NCBI GenBank assembly: GCA_018368455.1
Contig: JAGZEG010000010.1
Location: 55,653 to 119,652, forward strand
Reading direction: 5' to 3'
Origin: Coriobacteriia bacterium
Lineage (GTDB): Bacteria > Actinomycetota > Coriobacteriia > Coriobacteriales > UMGS124
DNA length: 64,000 bases
In this document: piece after piece, positions 11,142 through 18,960 of the stretch
Layout: the number at the start of each line of letters is the position of its first letter
Numbering within the stretch: the stretch's first letter is position 1
Program-made: the position numbers and the translations under genes
Notes under the pieces: model-generated
The model's database searches: none
Seen by the model: the letters and a program-made list of their open reading frames with translations, nothing else
Told to the model about the DNA's origin: nothing

Positions 11142-11543
11142 CTATTCCCGTTCGTGAGGGGGCCAAGCTGACCGACGATCTGACGTCCTATGTCCGTGAG
11201 CAGGTACTTTTGCCCCTGCTTGATCACGTAACCCATCTGCTGCAGAGCCGTGAGACGCCGTGAACCCGTTGCCGTTGGCATACCAAGCTCCTCGTGCAGC
11301 TCTTTGGGTCCGACGCCCTCGTGGTGTCCGAAGAGCGAGAGGATGGCGATCTGCTCGTCGCTGAGCGGCGCCGCCAATGACGCGGAGGCACTCGCCTGGG
11401 GCACCGGTGCGGGCGTGGACGTGACGGATGCCGCCGGCGATTCGGGTGACGACGGGGCGTGGACGACGCTGCCCCAGAGAATGGCGGCTTCCTCGCGGGA
11501 TTCCTCGTTCATGCGCATCACCTATTCCCGTTCGTGAGGGGGC
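11101..11543. repeat. Partial tandem duplication across dnaA 5' end
   Basis: About 63 bp at 11101-11163 are identical to 11481-11543, a shift of 380 bp. The copied segment holds the last codons of a winged-helix gene, its overlapping stop/start, and the first codons of dnaA. A further stretch encoding the dnaA linker (about 10801-10860) recurs with a few changes at about 11401-11460. Together these describe a tandem duplication of the ATPase-gene 3' end plus the dnaA 5' end, in which one copy lost about 225 bp encoding DnaA domain I. Confidence 0.85.
11138..11521 (-). CDS. Chimeric winged-helix ORF: DnaA N-tip plus wHTH
   Basis: The 127 aa read as three pieces. Residues 1-17 are nearly identical to the DnaA start (MMRMNEESREEAA). 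A Pro/Ser linker follows that matches DnaA domain II (PSSPESPAASVT). From about residue 52 there is a winged-helix domain (LSDEQIAILSLFGHHEG to the end) nearly identical to the C-terminus of the upstream GHKL gene. The frame is intact and both ends overlap their neighbours by 4 bp (GTGA), so it is probably translated as part of the dnaA operon. It most likely arose by tandem duplication. It may act as a stand-alone DNA-binding domain or may be a harmless by-product; no function is known. Confidence 0.7.
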   Translation of the reverse strand: MMRMNEESREEAAILWGSVVHAPSSPESPAASVTSTPAPVPQASASASLAAPLSDEQIAILSLFGHHEGVGPKELHEELGMPTATGSRRLTALQQMGYVIKQGQKYLLTDIGRQIVGQLGPLTNGNR

Positions 11544-12942
11544 CTGACTGGTTGGCTACCTGGCGCCCCATGTCCGTGGGACGGTACTTTTGACCCTGTT
11601 TGATGATGTAGCCCATCTTCTGCAGCGTCGCGAGACGTCGCGACCCGGTGCCCCCGGAGATACCGAGCTCGTCGGTCAACTCCTTTGGCCCGATGCCCTC
11701 ATGATGTGTGAAGAGGGTCAGGATGGCGATCTGCTCGTCGCTGAGCGGCGTCCCTGATGCTTTGGGGGCGCCTGCGTGGGGTGCAGCTTCTCCTGGCATA
11801 CCGGCGGTTCCTGCGTACGATCCCGTCGGGTAACCGGTGCCCATGGGAAGGCCGGACATCTGGCTGGGTGCGACGGCCTGGGATCCGGGTGCGCTATATC
11901 CCGCGGGCTGGACCGGGTAGCCGGGGAACGTCTGGCTGCCTGCGGGTGGGGCGGCGGGGTAGCCGGGCGCTGGTGTGGGATACGCACTCGTGCCGCCCGG
12001 ATAGCCGGGCATGCTTCCCGGGTATGCCGGGGTCGCCCCCCACTGGGATTGCGGGTAGGCGGCGGCCCATCCACCCGCCGCCTGCGTCCCGTAGCCGGGG
12101 TAGCCTGACGGATATGCTTGCTGGCCAGCAGCGATGCCGGCGCCTATCTCATGGCTCGGCGCACCGTACGGCCATGGGGAGCCGGGTTGTGCCGCCGGAT
12201 ATTGCGCGGGGGTTCCGTAGCCCGTCGTGGCCGGGAACCCGACAGGGGTGTTGGCTTGCGGCGTCGTGGTGCTCGGCGTCTCCGGCGCGAAGGCACCTCT
12301 GCCGGGTGTTCCCTGCGGGGATGGCGCAGCGCTTTCGGTGGGTGCGCCGTTTTTGCGTACGAGCGAAACGGTGACGATCGTGCCGTGACCTAGGTTGTCC
12401 TCGATCGTGAGTGTTCCGTTGTTACGACGGATGTACTCCTCGACGATGGGAAGGCCACTGCCGACGCCGCGGATGTACTTCTTCATTGCGCGCGTTGCCG
12501 ACGTGAACGAAGGCCGCATGGCATCGCGCTTGTTGGGGATGCCCGGACCCTGGTCGCTGAATACGATGGTCTGACCGCGATCGAGGATGGAGATCGTCGG
12601 CTCGATAAACGCCGCGTGGATGTAGTTCTCCACGAGCTCGCGGATCATGGAGAACGCGAACGTGCCGCCCTGCTGTGTCACGAGATCGTAGGTCGTGCTC
12701 GTGATCTCTGCGAGGTAGTCACGGATGTCTTTTGGGTCTACGACGACGACGCGCGGCGACATCTCCATGTCGTCGTACACCGCGATACGTGCCGGGTAGA
12801 TGGGGACGCCGAGGCTGGGGGCTGCGGTGTTATCTGCTTGGGATGCTGATTGCGATAGAGGTGCTGCTTCGGAGGGGCGCTCAGGAACCCCGGGCACTGC
12901 CTGGGCCCCGTTGTCCACGAAGGGATAGAAGTCGTCCGCCAC
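11518..12942 (-). CDS. GHKL ATPase with C-terminal winged helix
   Basis: The protein has 474 aa. Residues about 70-205 form a GHKL ATP-binding domain with N box ELVENYIHAA, G1 FSDQGPGIPNK and G2 GVGSGLPIVEEYI. A Gly/Pro/Tyr-rich low-complexity linker with repeated PGYP units spans about 215-395, and residues 400-474 form a winged helix (LSDEQIAILTLFTHHEG). No histidine phospho-acceptor domain and no membrane segment are visible, so it is not an ordinary sensor kinase. It is the first gene of the dnaA operon and overlaps the next ORF by 4 bp. ATP-dependent control of transcription or initiation is a guess from context. Confidence 0.75.
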   Translation of the reverse strand: MADDFYPFVDNGAQAVPGVPERPSEAAPLSQSASQADNTAAPSLGVPIYPARIAVYDDMEMSPRVVVVDPKDIRDYLAEITSTTYDLVTQQGGTFAFSMIRELVENYIHAAFIEPTISILDRGQTIVFSDQGPGIPNKRDAMRPSFTSATRAMKKYIRGVGSGLPIVEEYIRRNNGTLTIEDNLGHGTIVTVSLVRKNGAPTESAAPSPQGTPGRGAFAPETPSTTTPQANTPVGFPATTGYGTPAQYPAAQPGSPWPYGAPSHEIGAGIAAGQQAYPSGYPGYGTQAAGGWAAAYPQSQWGATPAYPGSMPGYPGGTSAYPTPAPGYPAAPPAGSQTFPGYPVQPAGYSAPGSQAVAPSQMSGLPMGTGYPTGSYAGTAGMPGEAAPHAGAPKASGTPLSDEQIAILTLFTHHEGIGPKELTDELGISGGTGSRRLATLQKMGYIIKQGQKYRPTDMGRQVANQSGPLTNGNR

Positions 12943-13080
12943 TCGCGCCTCCCGTCATAGAGCCAAAACGCGGCCGACGACCGCAGGCTCCCCATTGTGC
13001 CACGTCGTGCGCGTGCCCGCCGCGCATTCCGCCGACAACGTCGTCTTGCGACTTTCAGAGATAGCGTTGCCCCCCGTGAT

Positions 13081-13365
13081 GCGTTTCGTTGAAAGTTTCG
13101 CTGGATGATGTTGTGACATCCACTTGCGTGGAAGATTTCAACACTTTCCACGAACCTTTCAACGGCATTCCGCTCGCTGTCGACGTTTCCGCTGGTAAGT
13201 ATCGACTGTTTCGACAGATATTTCAACAGGAAATCTAGTCTTTCAACAGGCAAAACAATCGTTCAAACAGAAAAACATTCCAAAGCTGTTGAAAGTTTCA
13301 TTCACAACGGCGGAAACCGTGGAAAGTTACGTTGAAACGTGGAATATTCCCACCTGGTTGAAACG
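13081..13365. other. Probable oriC with TTTCAAC box cluster
   Basis: The divergent intergenic region (12943-13532) separates minus-strand replication genes from the plus-strand rpmH cluster. It carries eight exact copies of TTTCAAC or its complement at 13088, 13136, 13157, 13221, 13241, 13288, 13331 and 13357, plus TTTCGAC (13209) and TTTCCAC-type variants (13145, 13319). Three motifs lie in register at 20-bp steps (13221, 13241 and, diverged, 13261). The copies resemble the DnaA box TTATCCACA with A for C at position 6. The position, density and flanking genes point to the replication origin; DnaA binding itself is inferred. Confidence 0.75.
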
Positions 13366-13446
13366 CTTATAGTTGAGGCTCGCACGGTAGAAGATTCTGA
13401 ATTCGTGGAATCATCTTCACAGGTTATGCGCGGTTGCCTACCTTCG

Positions 13447-13475
13447 TTGACGCTCCCGAAGCCCGTCGCTATACT
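13447..13475 (+). promoter_or_regulatory. Sigma-70 type promoter of rpmH operon
   Basis: TTGACG (13447-13452) and TATACT (13470-13475) are separated by 17 bp, a strong housekeeping promoter match. It is about 58 bp upstream of the rpmH start, which has an AGGAGG ribosome-binding site. Confidence 0.75.
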
Positions 13476-13532
13476 TCAAAGGCTTTTTTGTCTGCATACG
13501 CAGCATAGACGTGCCACGCCAGGAGGATCACC

Positions 13533-13700
13533 ATGAAGCGTACGTACCAGCCCAATAAGAGGAAGCGTGCCAAGTGCCACGGCTTCCTTTCCCGCATGTC
13601 CACGAAGAACGGCCGTAAGGTGCTCGCCCGTCGTCGCGCCAAGGGCCGCAAGCGCCTGACCGTCTCCGACGAGAAGTGCAACGTCAGCCACACCCGATAG
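13533..13700 (+). CDS. rpmH: 50S ribosomal protein L34
   Basis: L34 is a small basic protein of the large ribosomal subunit. The first 44 residues follow the family exactly (MKRTYQPNKRKR, then GRKVLARRRAKGRKRLTV). It is 55 aa rather than the usual 44-47 because of an 11-residue tail, SDEKCNVSHTR. Cys occurs at residue 15 in place of the usual Thr. The strong promoter at 13447 and the AGGAGG box support the start. rnpA begins 3 bp after the stop, as is normal next to the origin. Confidence 0.97.
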   Translation: MKRTYQPNKRKRAKCHGFLSRMSTKNGRKVLARRRAKGRKRLTVSDEKCNVSHTR

Positions 13701-13702
13701 CG

Positions 13703-14038
13703 ATGGGCGCTGTCATTAAATCGAGCGCCCAGATCTCCGATGTATTTGCATCGGGGGCGCGATTTAATGGGAGAAACCTCAGCATCATAACCAAAGAGTA
13801 TGGCGAGACGCAACGCGACCAGGCCGGTCGCGTTGCGTTTATTGCGGGCAAGAAGTTGGGGTGCGCCGTTGTGCGCAACCGGAGCAAGCGGGTCTTGCGG
13901 GCAGTTGCCCGTGAGGCCGGCTTGCCTGCGGTTGGGTATGACGTCGTTCTCGTAGCGAACGCCCGCACACGCTCGGCGGATCATGAAGAGGTTGCTGCCA
14001 ACCTGGGGAGCTTGCTCAAGAAGGCTCACGTGCGATGA
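13703..14038 (+). CDS. rnpA: Ribonuclease P protein component
   Basis: RnpA binds the RNase P RNA and helps it remove 5' leaders from tRNA precursors. The 111-aa protein contains the diagnostic RNR motif (VVRNRSKRVLR) and the central strand GRVAFIAGKKLGCAV. The ATG at 13703 is chosen over an upstream in-frame ATG at 13676 because the latter would overlap rpmH and give an untypical N-terminus. It overlaps yidD by 4 bp (ATGA), so it is translationally coupled in the rpmH-rnpA-yidD-yidC order. Confidence 0.95.
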   Translation: MGAVIKSSAQISDVFASGARFNGRNLSIITKEYGETQRDQAGRVAFIAGKKLGCAVVRNRSKRVLRAVAREAGLPAVGYDVVLVANARTRSADHEEVAANLGSLLKKAHVR

Positions 14039-14313
14039 AAGCCGCGATACGTCGGCTCATCAACGTGCCCCGATGGCTTCTGTTGTGCCTCATCAACTTC
14101 TACCGTTCCTGTATATCCCCGCGGTTTCCTTCCTGCTGCCGCTATATCCCCACGTGCTCGCAGTACGCTGTTATCGCAATCGAGCGGTTTGGGGCTGTGC
14201 GTGGTGGCTGGCTTGCGTTTCGGCGCATTTTGCGATGCCACCCGTTCTGCGAAGGAGGATATGACCCGGTGCCCGACCATCTCGGGTCAGGGAGGGGAGG
14301 ATCGGCACACTGA
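14035..14313 (+). CDS. yidD: Membrane protein insertion efficiency factor YidD
   Basis: The 92-aa protein has the YidD signature: an N-terminal amphipathic segment followed by NFYRSCISPRFPSCCRYIPTCSQYA, with the conserved cysteines, then FGAVRGGWLAFRRILRCHPF. YidD lies at the membrane and helps the YidC insertase. It overlaps rnpA by 4 bp and precedes yidC by 86 bp. Confidence 0.95.
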   Translation: MKAAIRRLINVPRWLLLCLINFYRSCISPRFPSCCRYIPTCSQYAVIAIERFGAVRGGWLAFRRILRCHPFCEGGYDPVPDHLGSGRGGSAH

Positions 14314-14399
14314 TCGTTGCCTTGCGTCTGGGGTGCCTGCCGTAGGATGCGGCCGGCGTGTAATCGATTGAGTTCCTTACGACTGTTCTCGGAGGACCC

Positions 14400-15161
14400 A
14401 TGTGGGATTGGATTATCAACGCCCTCGCCGTGTGCATCGGCTTCTTTGAGGGCTTTGTTGGCGACTGGGGCCTGGCTATCATCTTGCTCACGGTCATCGT
14501 GCGCCTACTTCTTCTGCCGCTTACGTTCAAGCAGATGAAGTCCATGGCGGAGATGCAGGTCGTGCAGCCCCTGCTTCAAGAGATTCAAACCAAGTACGCG
14601 GATGATCCTCAGCGTCTCAACGAAGAGATGATGAAGTTTTATTCCGAGCATAAGTTCAACCCTTTGTCGGGCTGTCTGCCGATGCTCATCCAGATGCCCA
14701 TCTTCTTCGCGCTGTTCAGTGTGTTGAGGAACCTGGGCGAGATGTTCCCGGAGGGCGCCCCGTTCGCATTCTACGGTATTCTGCCTGATCTTACGACGTC
14801 GACATCCGTGCTTTTTGGTAGCGGCGACATCCTGGGCGCCATCCCGTATCTCATCTTCACCGTCCTGTTCAGCGCCCTGACGTTCATCCCGATGCTCATG
14901 CAGAAGCAGTCGAACAGCATGACAAAGGGCATGGGTGCCGTCATGGCCGTCATGATGCTGTTCGTTGGCTGGTCCTCTCCCGCCGGCGTTGTGTTGTACT
15001 GGGTTACGTCGAGCCTGTGGGCGTGCGTCCAGCAGTTCATCATCTTCAAGAAGAAGGACGCCGAGGTCGAGGAGGAGCGCGAGAAGGAGATCGCGACGAA
15101 GCCCGTCGAGGTCAATGTCGTGCGTCGCGAGCACAAGCCCCGTCCTCGCAAGAAGGGCTAA
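14400..15161 (+). CDS. yidC: Membrane protein insertase YidC
   Basis: YidC inserts and folds proteins in the cytoplasmic membrane, alone or with SecYEG. The 253-aa form is the short Gram-positive/actinobacterial type without the large periplasmic domain. It shows the conserved arginine of the hydrophilic groove in TVIVRLLLLPLTFKQMKSM, the C1 loop that follows, and later hydrophobic segments ending in YWVTSSLWACVQQ, then a basic tail (REHKPRPRKKG) typical of ribosome contact. A GGAGG box precedes the ATG. A strong hairpin terminator follows at 15185. Confidence 0.96.
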   Translation: MWDWIINALAVCIGFFEGFVGDWGLAIILLTVIVRLLLLPLTFKQMKSMAEMQVVQPLLQEIQTKYADDPQRLNEEMMKFYSEHKFNPLSGCLPMLIQMPIFFALFSVLRNLGEMFPEGAPFAFYGILPDLTTSTSVLFGSGDILGAIPYLIFTVLFSALTFIPMLMQKQSNSMTKGMGAVMAVMMLFVGWSSPAGVVLYWVTSSLWACVQQFIIFKKKDAEVEEEREKEIATKPVEVNVVRREHKPRPRKKG

Positions 15162-15184
15162 CAAGCTGTCGAAAGGCTGTGTGT

Positions 15185-15220
15185 GGGGCCGGCGTGCCGA
15201 ATGGTGTGCCGGCCCCTTTT
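15185..15220 (+). terminator. Rho-independent terminator after yidC
   Basis: A perfect 9-bp stem (GGGGCCGGC at 15185-15193 and GCCGGCCCC at 15208-15216) is followed by TTTT. It separates rpmH-yidC from jag. Confidence 0.85.
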
Positions 15221-15317
15221 CGTAGACGAGGGTGCACTGATGCGTGCTGTTCGGGTATGCTGTATCAGCGCGGTGCGCGCCGCTGCCATCCATCAGGATT
15301 CACGAGGTGAGAGACGT

Positions 15318-15938
15318 ATGTCGAGCGAAGAGTTGAACGAGGACGTTCAGGAGATGGCGGGGCCGGAGGCTGTTGCTGCCTCCCTTGTCGAGGGGGAGCA
15401 GAGCGACGCTGGCGTGCCTGAGGAGTATGCCGAGATCGCCCGTAAGGTGTCTGCTGGCGAGTCTCTGACTGACGACGAGCTTGACCAGGTTGCTGACGCG
15501 GGCATTGCCATTCTGCGTACGCTGCTGTCGTACTTTGATGCCGAGAATGCAACGATCGATGAGTATGACAGCGATGCTGGACAGCTCATCTTCAACGTGA
15601 CGGGTGAAGATCTCGGCATCTTGATTGGTTATCACGGCAAGGTGCTCGACTCTTTTAAGTTTATGTTCTCCACGCTGCTCAACAACGAGTTGGGCTTCCG
15701 TTTCCCGGCGACTGTTGACATCGAGGGATATGAGAACCGACGCCTCTCGAAGCTCGAAAACCTGGCGAAGTCCGCTGCGCGCAAGGCTGTGCAGCGCGGT
15801 TCTGAGGTTCGTCTGCACCCCATGAAGCCGTATGAGCGGCGTATCGTCCACCTTGTTCTCCGGAACGACCGTCGCGTTACGACGCACTCCGAGGGGTCTG
15901 AGCCCAATCGCTGCGTTGTTGTTGTGCCAGCCAAGTAG
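15318..15938 (+). CDS. jag: KH/R3H RNA-binding protein Jag (KhpB)
   Basis: The 206-aa protein has an acidic N-terminal part, a KH domain (about 85-145, with GYHGKVLDSFKF in the GxxG position) and an R3H domain at the C-terminus (ERRIVHLVLRNDRRVTTHS followed by EPNRCVVV). Jag/KhpB binds RNA, often with KhpA, and affects cell elongation and division in Gram-positive bacteria. The N-terminal Jag-N domain of longer homologues is absent. The ATG at 15318 follows a GAGAG box; a longer frame upstream would run through the terminator region. It lies between yidC and rsmG. Confidence 0.92.
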   Translation: MSSEELNEDVQEMAGPEAVAASLVEGEQSDAGVPEEYAEIARKVSAGESLTDDELDQVADAGIAILRTLLSYFDAENATIDEYDSDAGQLIFNVTGEDLGILIGYHGKVLDSFKFMFSTLLNNELGFRFPATVDIEGYENRRLSKLENLAKSAARKAVQRGSEVRLHPMKPYERRIVHLVLRNDRRVTTHSEGSEPNRCVVVVPAK

Positions 15939-15971
15939 GCGCGGCTGTTTCATAAGAGACATGCTTTTGAG

Positions 15972-15995
15972 GGGTGCCTGCGGGCACCCTTTTTT
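15972..15995 (+). terminator. Rho-independent terminator after jag
   Basis: A 7-bp stem (GGGTGCC at 15972-15978 and GGCACCC at 15983-15989) is followed by six T. Confidence 0.85.
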
Positions 15996-16151
15996 ATTGT
16001 TGCCGACCAGCGCATGCTGCTCTTACCGGTAAGATATGTGGACTAGGAGAACGGATCATTCTCTGGGATTCATTTAAGGCGCCTGCGTTTTATCGATATT
16101 TTTTCCTGAACTCCGTGAACCAAGGATTTCTGTCAGAAAGCGAAGTGCGAT

Positions 16152-16895
16152 ATGGCTACAACGTGTGACATCAACACTCTCGAGGAGATGGCAGCGGATT
16201 TCTCCATCTCACTGGACGACGCAGCGTCTGCTCGCTTATTGGAATTCCTTGATCTCATGTTGGCCAAGAATGAAGTTCTCAATCTGACAGCCATTCGTGA
16301 TCGCGACAAGGGGATTGTCCTTCATCTGCTAGACTCCCTGCTCTTCATGAAAGGTGCGGGGGCTGATGATGCAGGTGTGCTTCAGTTCAAGGGGTCTTTC
16401 GTTGACATGGGGTGTGGCGGTGGCTTTCCCGGTATTCCGCTTGCTCTCGCTAACCCTGACCTCAAGGGCCTGCTTTGCGACTCTGTCAAGAAAAAAGTAG
16501 CTGCTGTTGACGAGTTTATCGATAAGCTCGAATTGGGTGATCGGCTTTCTACCTCCTCAGAGCGTCTTGAGATCCTTCCTCAGGTGTATGGGGAAAAGTT
16601 TGACTATGCGTTTGCTCGAGCCCTTGCTCCTCTTCCCGTGCTTATCGAGTATGCTTCCCCGCTGTTGAAACGCGATGGACGTCTTATCGTTTCAAAGGGC
16701 GTTCCTGATCACGAGGAGCTACGCTCTGGCCAACAGGCTGCCAAGCTCGCAGGAATGCAACGCATTGAGACGATGGAGCTTGAACTTCCCGGCGACTATG
16801 GTCGCAGGACGCTTCTTGTCTATGGCAAAATGGGAAAGCCGTCTGTTCGTCTACCGCGAGCAGTGGGGTATGCCCTCAAACATCCCCTTGCATGA
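16152..16895 (+). CDS. rsmG: 16S rRNA (guanine-N7) methyltransferase RsmG
   Basis: RsmG methylates N7 of G527 (E. coli numbering) of 16S rRNA with S-adenosylmethionine; its loss gives low-level streptomycin resistance. The sequence has NLTAIRDRDKGIVLHLLDSL, the SAM-binding strand VDMGCGGGFPGIPLALA and DYAFARALAPLPVLIEYASPLL, as the family does. The 247-aa length is normal. It precedes parA with two parS sites in the 76-bp gap, the standard gidB-parA arrangement. Confidence 0.95.
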   Translation: MATTCDINTLEEMAADFSISLDDAASARLLEFLDLMLAKNEVLNLTAIRDRDKGIVLHLLDSLLFMKGAGADDAGVLQFKGSFVDMGCGGGFPGIPLALANPDLKGLLCDSVKKKVAAVDEFIDKLELGDRLSTSSERLEILPQVYGEKFDYAFARALAPLPVLIEYASPLLKRDGRLIVSKGVPDHEELRSGQQAAKLAGMQRIETMELELPGDYGRRTLLVYGKMGKPSVRLPRAVGYALKHPLA

Positions 16896-16911
16896 TGTTT
16901 CACGTGAAACA
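16896..16911. promoter_or_regulatory. parS site 1
   Basis: This is a perfect 16-bp palindrome TGTTTCACGTGAAACA, the bacterial parS consensus, placed one base after rsmG and in front of parA. It is the loading site for ParB and nucleation point for segregation. Confidence 0.97.
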
Positions 16912-16932
16912 TCTCAGGGATCGTTGGCTCAT

Positions 16933-16948
16933 TGTTTCACGTGAAACA
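16933..16948. promoter_or_regulatory. parS site 2
   Basis: A second perfect copy of the parS palindrome lies 37 bp from the first and 23 bp before the parA start, so ParB binding could also affect parAB transcription. Confidence 0.97.
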
Positions 16949-16971
16949 TCTGAAGAAGGGAAGAGGGGTCG

Positions 16972-17772
16972 ATGGGCAAAACGGAGAAGAAACGCAAACT
17001 GCCCGACCAAGAGACGCGCGTTATCGCTATCATGAATCAAAAGGGCGGAGTCGGAAAGTCGACGACTGCTGTCAATCTGGCAGCTGCCCTCGGAGAGAAG
17101 AAATACAAGGTACTCGTTGTTGACTTCGATCCTCAGGGAAACGCGACGTCAGGTTTTGGCATCGATAAGAACGAGATAGAGCTCAGCATTTACGATGCGA
17201 TTCTCAACGACGCAGACCCTGAGCAGGTTGTTCAGCCGACGAGTAACGCCTATGTGAGCATGCTTCCGGCGACGATTCAGCTTGCGGGTGCGGAAATCGA
17301 GCTGGTCTCGGTTGTTGCCCGCGAGATGCGACTTAAAGAAGTCGTTGATAAGATAAAAGACGCCTACGACTTTGTGTTCGTAGATTGTCCTCCGTCGCTT
17401 GGCATCCTGACAATGAATGCTCTGGCAGCAAGCAAGGAGCTCCTTATCCCCATTCAGTGTGAGTACTACGCTCTTGAGGGGGTGGCCAAGCTTCTTGAAT
17501 CGATGAAGATGGTAAAGACGCGGCTTAATCCCAATCTTGATGTCTTGGGCATTCTTATGACGATGTATGACTCTCGTACATCGCTTTCAAAGCAGGTCGT
17601 CACGGAAGTGAGCAACTACTTTGGCGATCAGATGTTTAAGACCGTCATTCCCCGTAACGTCAGACTCAGCGAGGCTCCGAGCTTTGGACAGTCAATCTTT
17701 GAGTATGACGACCATAGCAAGGGGGCTAAAGCATATCGCGAGCTGGCCAAGGAGGTACTGAACCGTGGCTAG
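16972..17772 (+). CDS. parA: Chromosome-partitioning ATPase ParA (Soj)
   Basis: ParA is a Walker-type ATPase that binds DNA as an ATP dimer and moves ParB-parS complexes. The deviant Walker A KGGVGKSTTAVNLA is near residue 22, followed by FDPQGNATSGFG and the Walker B region FVFVDCPPSLGILTMNAL. The 266-aa length and the lack of an N-terminal HTH domain fit the chromosomal Soj type. It overlaps parB by 8 bp. Confidence 0.96.
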   Translation: MGKTEKKRKLPDQETRVIAIMNQKGGVGKSTTAVNLAAALGEKKYKVLVVDFDPQGNATSGFGIDKNEIELSIYDAILNDADPEQVVQPTSNAYVSMLPATIQLAGAEIELVSVVAREMRLKEVVDKIKDAYDFVFVDCPPSLGILTMNALAASKELLIPIQCEYYALEGVAKLLESMKMVKTRLNPNLDVLGILMTMYDSRTSLSKQVVTEVSNYFGDQMFKTVIPRNVRLSEAPSFGQSIFEYDDHSKGAKAYRELAKEVLNRG

Positions 17773-18646
17773 GAAGCTTGGTGGCCTTGGCAAGGGGCTT
17801 CAGTCGATTGCGACTGAGACAGCGCGTGAGGCAAACATGCAGGAACTTGGCGATCAACCTCAGATCCTGTCACTGTCTCTCTTGCATCGTAACGAGAAGC
17901 AGCCTCGAGTTTTCTTCAATGAGGAGGAGCTTCAGGAGCTTGCGGACTCCATAGCTCAGGTTGGCGTTCTGCAGCCTCTTTTGGTTCGTCCTGACATAAA
18001 GGGCAAGGGTTTTGAGATCATTGCGGGCGAGCGCCGATTCCAGGCTGCAGGACGTGCGGGTCTTACCGAGGTGCCCGTCATCATCAAAGAGATCGATGAT
18101 GCGAAAAGCCTTGAGCTTGCCCTCATAGAGAACATTCAGCGAAGCAACCTCAATGCTATTGAAGAAGCGCGCACATATCGTCAAATCATTGATCAGACAG
18201 GCATGACGCAGGAAGATCTTGCAAAGCGTCTTGCCAAGTCTCGCGTTAGCATCACGAATGCCTTGCGCCTTCTTGACCTTCCGGATGAGGTCCAGCACCT
18301 TGTGTTCGAGGGAAAGCTGACTGCGGGCCATGCGCGTACGATTCTGGCTGTGCCCAGCGAAGAGATGCGCATCAAGCTGGCACATAAGGTTGCAGATGAG
18401 CATCTTTCTGTGCGTCAGACAGAGTCTCTCGTCGCTCTTTTTTCCGTCGAGCAAGCTAACAAGACGCCACGAGCGGTGCTGCCGTCGAGTTTTAAGCGAG
18501 CGGCTCGACGTTTGCGAGAGGATCTAGATACAAACGTCAAGATCAAGCAGGTTCGCGGCAAATACAAGATCGAGATCGATTTTGCTGACGAGGAAGAGCT
18601 CGCTCGACTTCTCGGAGTGATTGGTTCTGGTCCACGAGTCTCGTAG
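17765..18646 (+). CDS. parB: Chromosome-partitioning protein ParB (Spo0J)
   Basis: ParB binds parS, spreads as a CTP-dependent clamp and stimulates ParA. The N-terminal CTPase domain has the conserved GERRFQAA motif and ENIQRSNLNAIEEA; the central HTH includes MTQEDLAKRLAKSRVSITNALRLLDLP. A C-terminal dimerisation region completes the 293 residues. Its start overlaps the parA stop, so the two are translationally coupled. Three perfect parS sites are within 4 kb. Confidence 0.96.
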   Translation: MARKLGGLGKGLQSIATETAREANMQELGDQPQILSLSLLHRNEKQPRVFFNEEELQELADSIAQVGVLQPLLVRPDIKGKGFEIIAGERRFQAAGRAGLTEVPVIIKEIDDAKSLELALIENIQRSNLNAIEEARTYRQIIDQTGMTQEDLAKRLAKSRVSITNALRLLDLPDEVQHLVFEGKLTAGHARTILAVPSEEMRIKLAHKVADEHLSVRQTESLVALFSVEQANKTPRAVLPSSFKRAARRLREDLDTNVKIKQVRGKYKIEIDFADEEELARLLGVIGSGPRVS

Positions 18647-18697
18647 AGGATGGACTACTATATAGGCAAGAGTGTGACGAGCCAGGGGAGGTCTGAT

Positions 18698-18949
18698 ATG
18701 AAGAAGGGCTTCTTTGCAGCGTGCATGCTTTCGATTGCGGCATCGGCTGCCGTTGTTGTCTATGCGTATCGAACGGACGAGCGGGTGCGTGAGACAGTTG
18801 ATACTGCAATGAAGAGCGTTGGCGAGCTTGTTGGTGTAATCAAGGAGCGTGTGCAGGATAAGAAGCAAGAGGACGTGCTCAAAGAACAGGAGGAGACCCA
18901 CCGCAATCAGGCATGGGCGGATCAGCAGTGGGAAGCTTTGGGGATTTAG
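18698..18949 (+). CDS. Small membrane-anchored hypothetical protein
   Basis: The 83-aa protein has a single N-terminal hydrophobic segment (FFAACMLSIAASAAVVVYAY) followed by a charged, probably helical tail rich in Lys, Glu and Gln. The ATG at 18698 is preferred over 18650 because a GGGGAGG box lies just upstream and the result starts with a normal MKKG signal-anchor. It follows parB by 51 bp and may be cotranscribed. The family is not recognised; a role at the membrane with the segregation machinery is only suggested by position. Confidence 0.65.
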   Translation: MKKGFFAACMLSIAASAAVVVYAYRTDERVRETVDTAMKSVGELVGVIKERVQDKKQEDVLKEQEETHRNQAWADQQWEALGI

Positions 18950-18960
18950 CTTCAAAAACG

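Noticed and set aside
15183..15317. Upstream extension of jag to 15183
   Set aside because: It would start inside the yidC terminator and adds residues foreign to the family.
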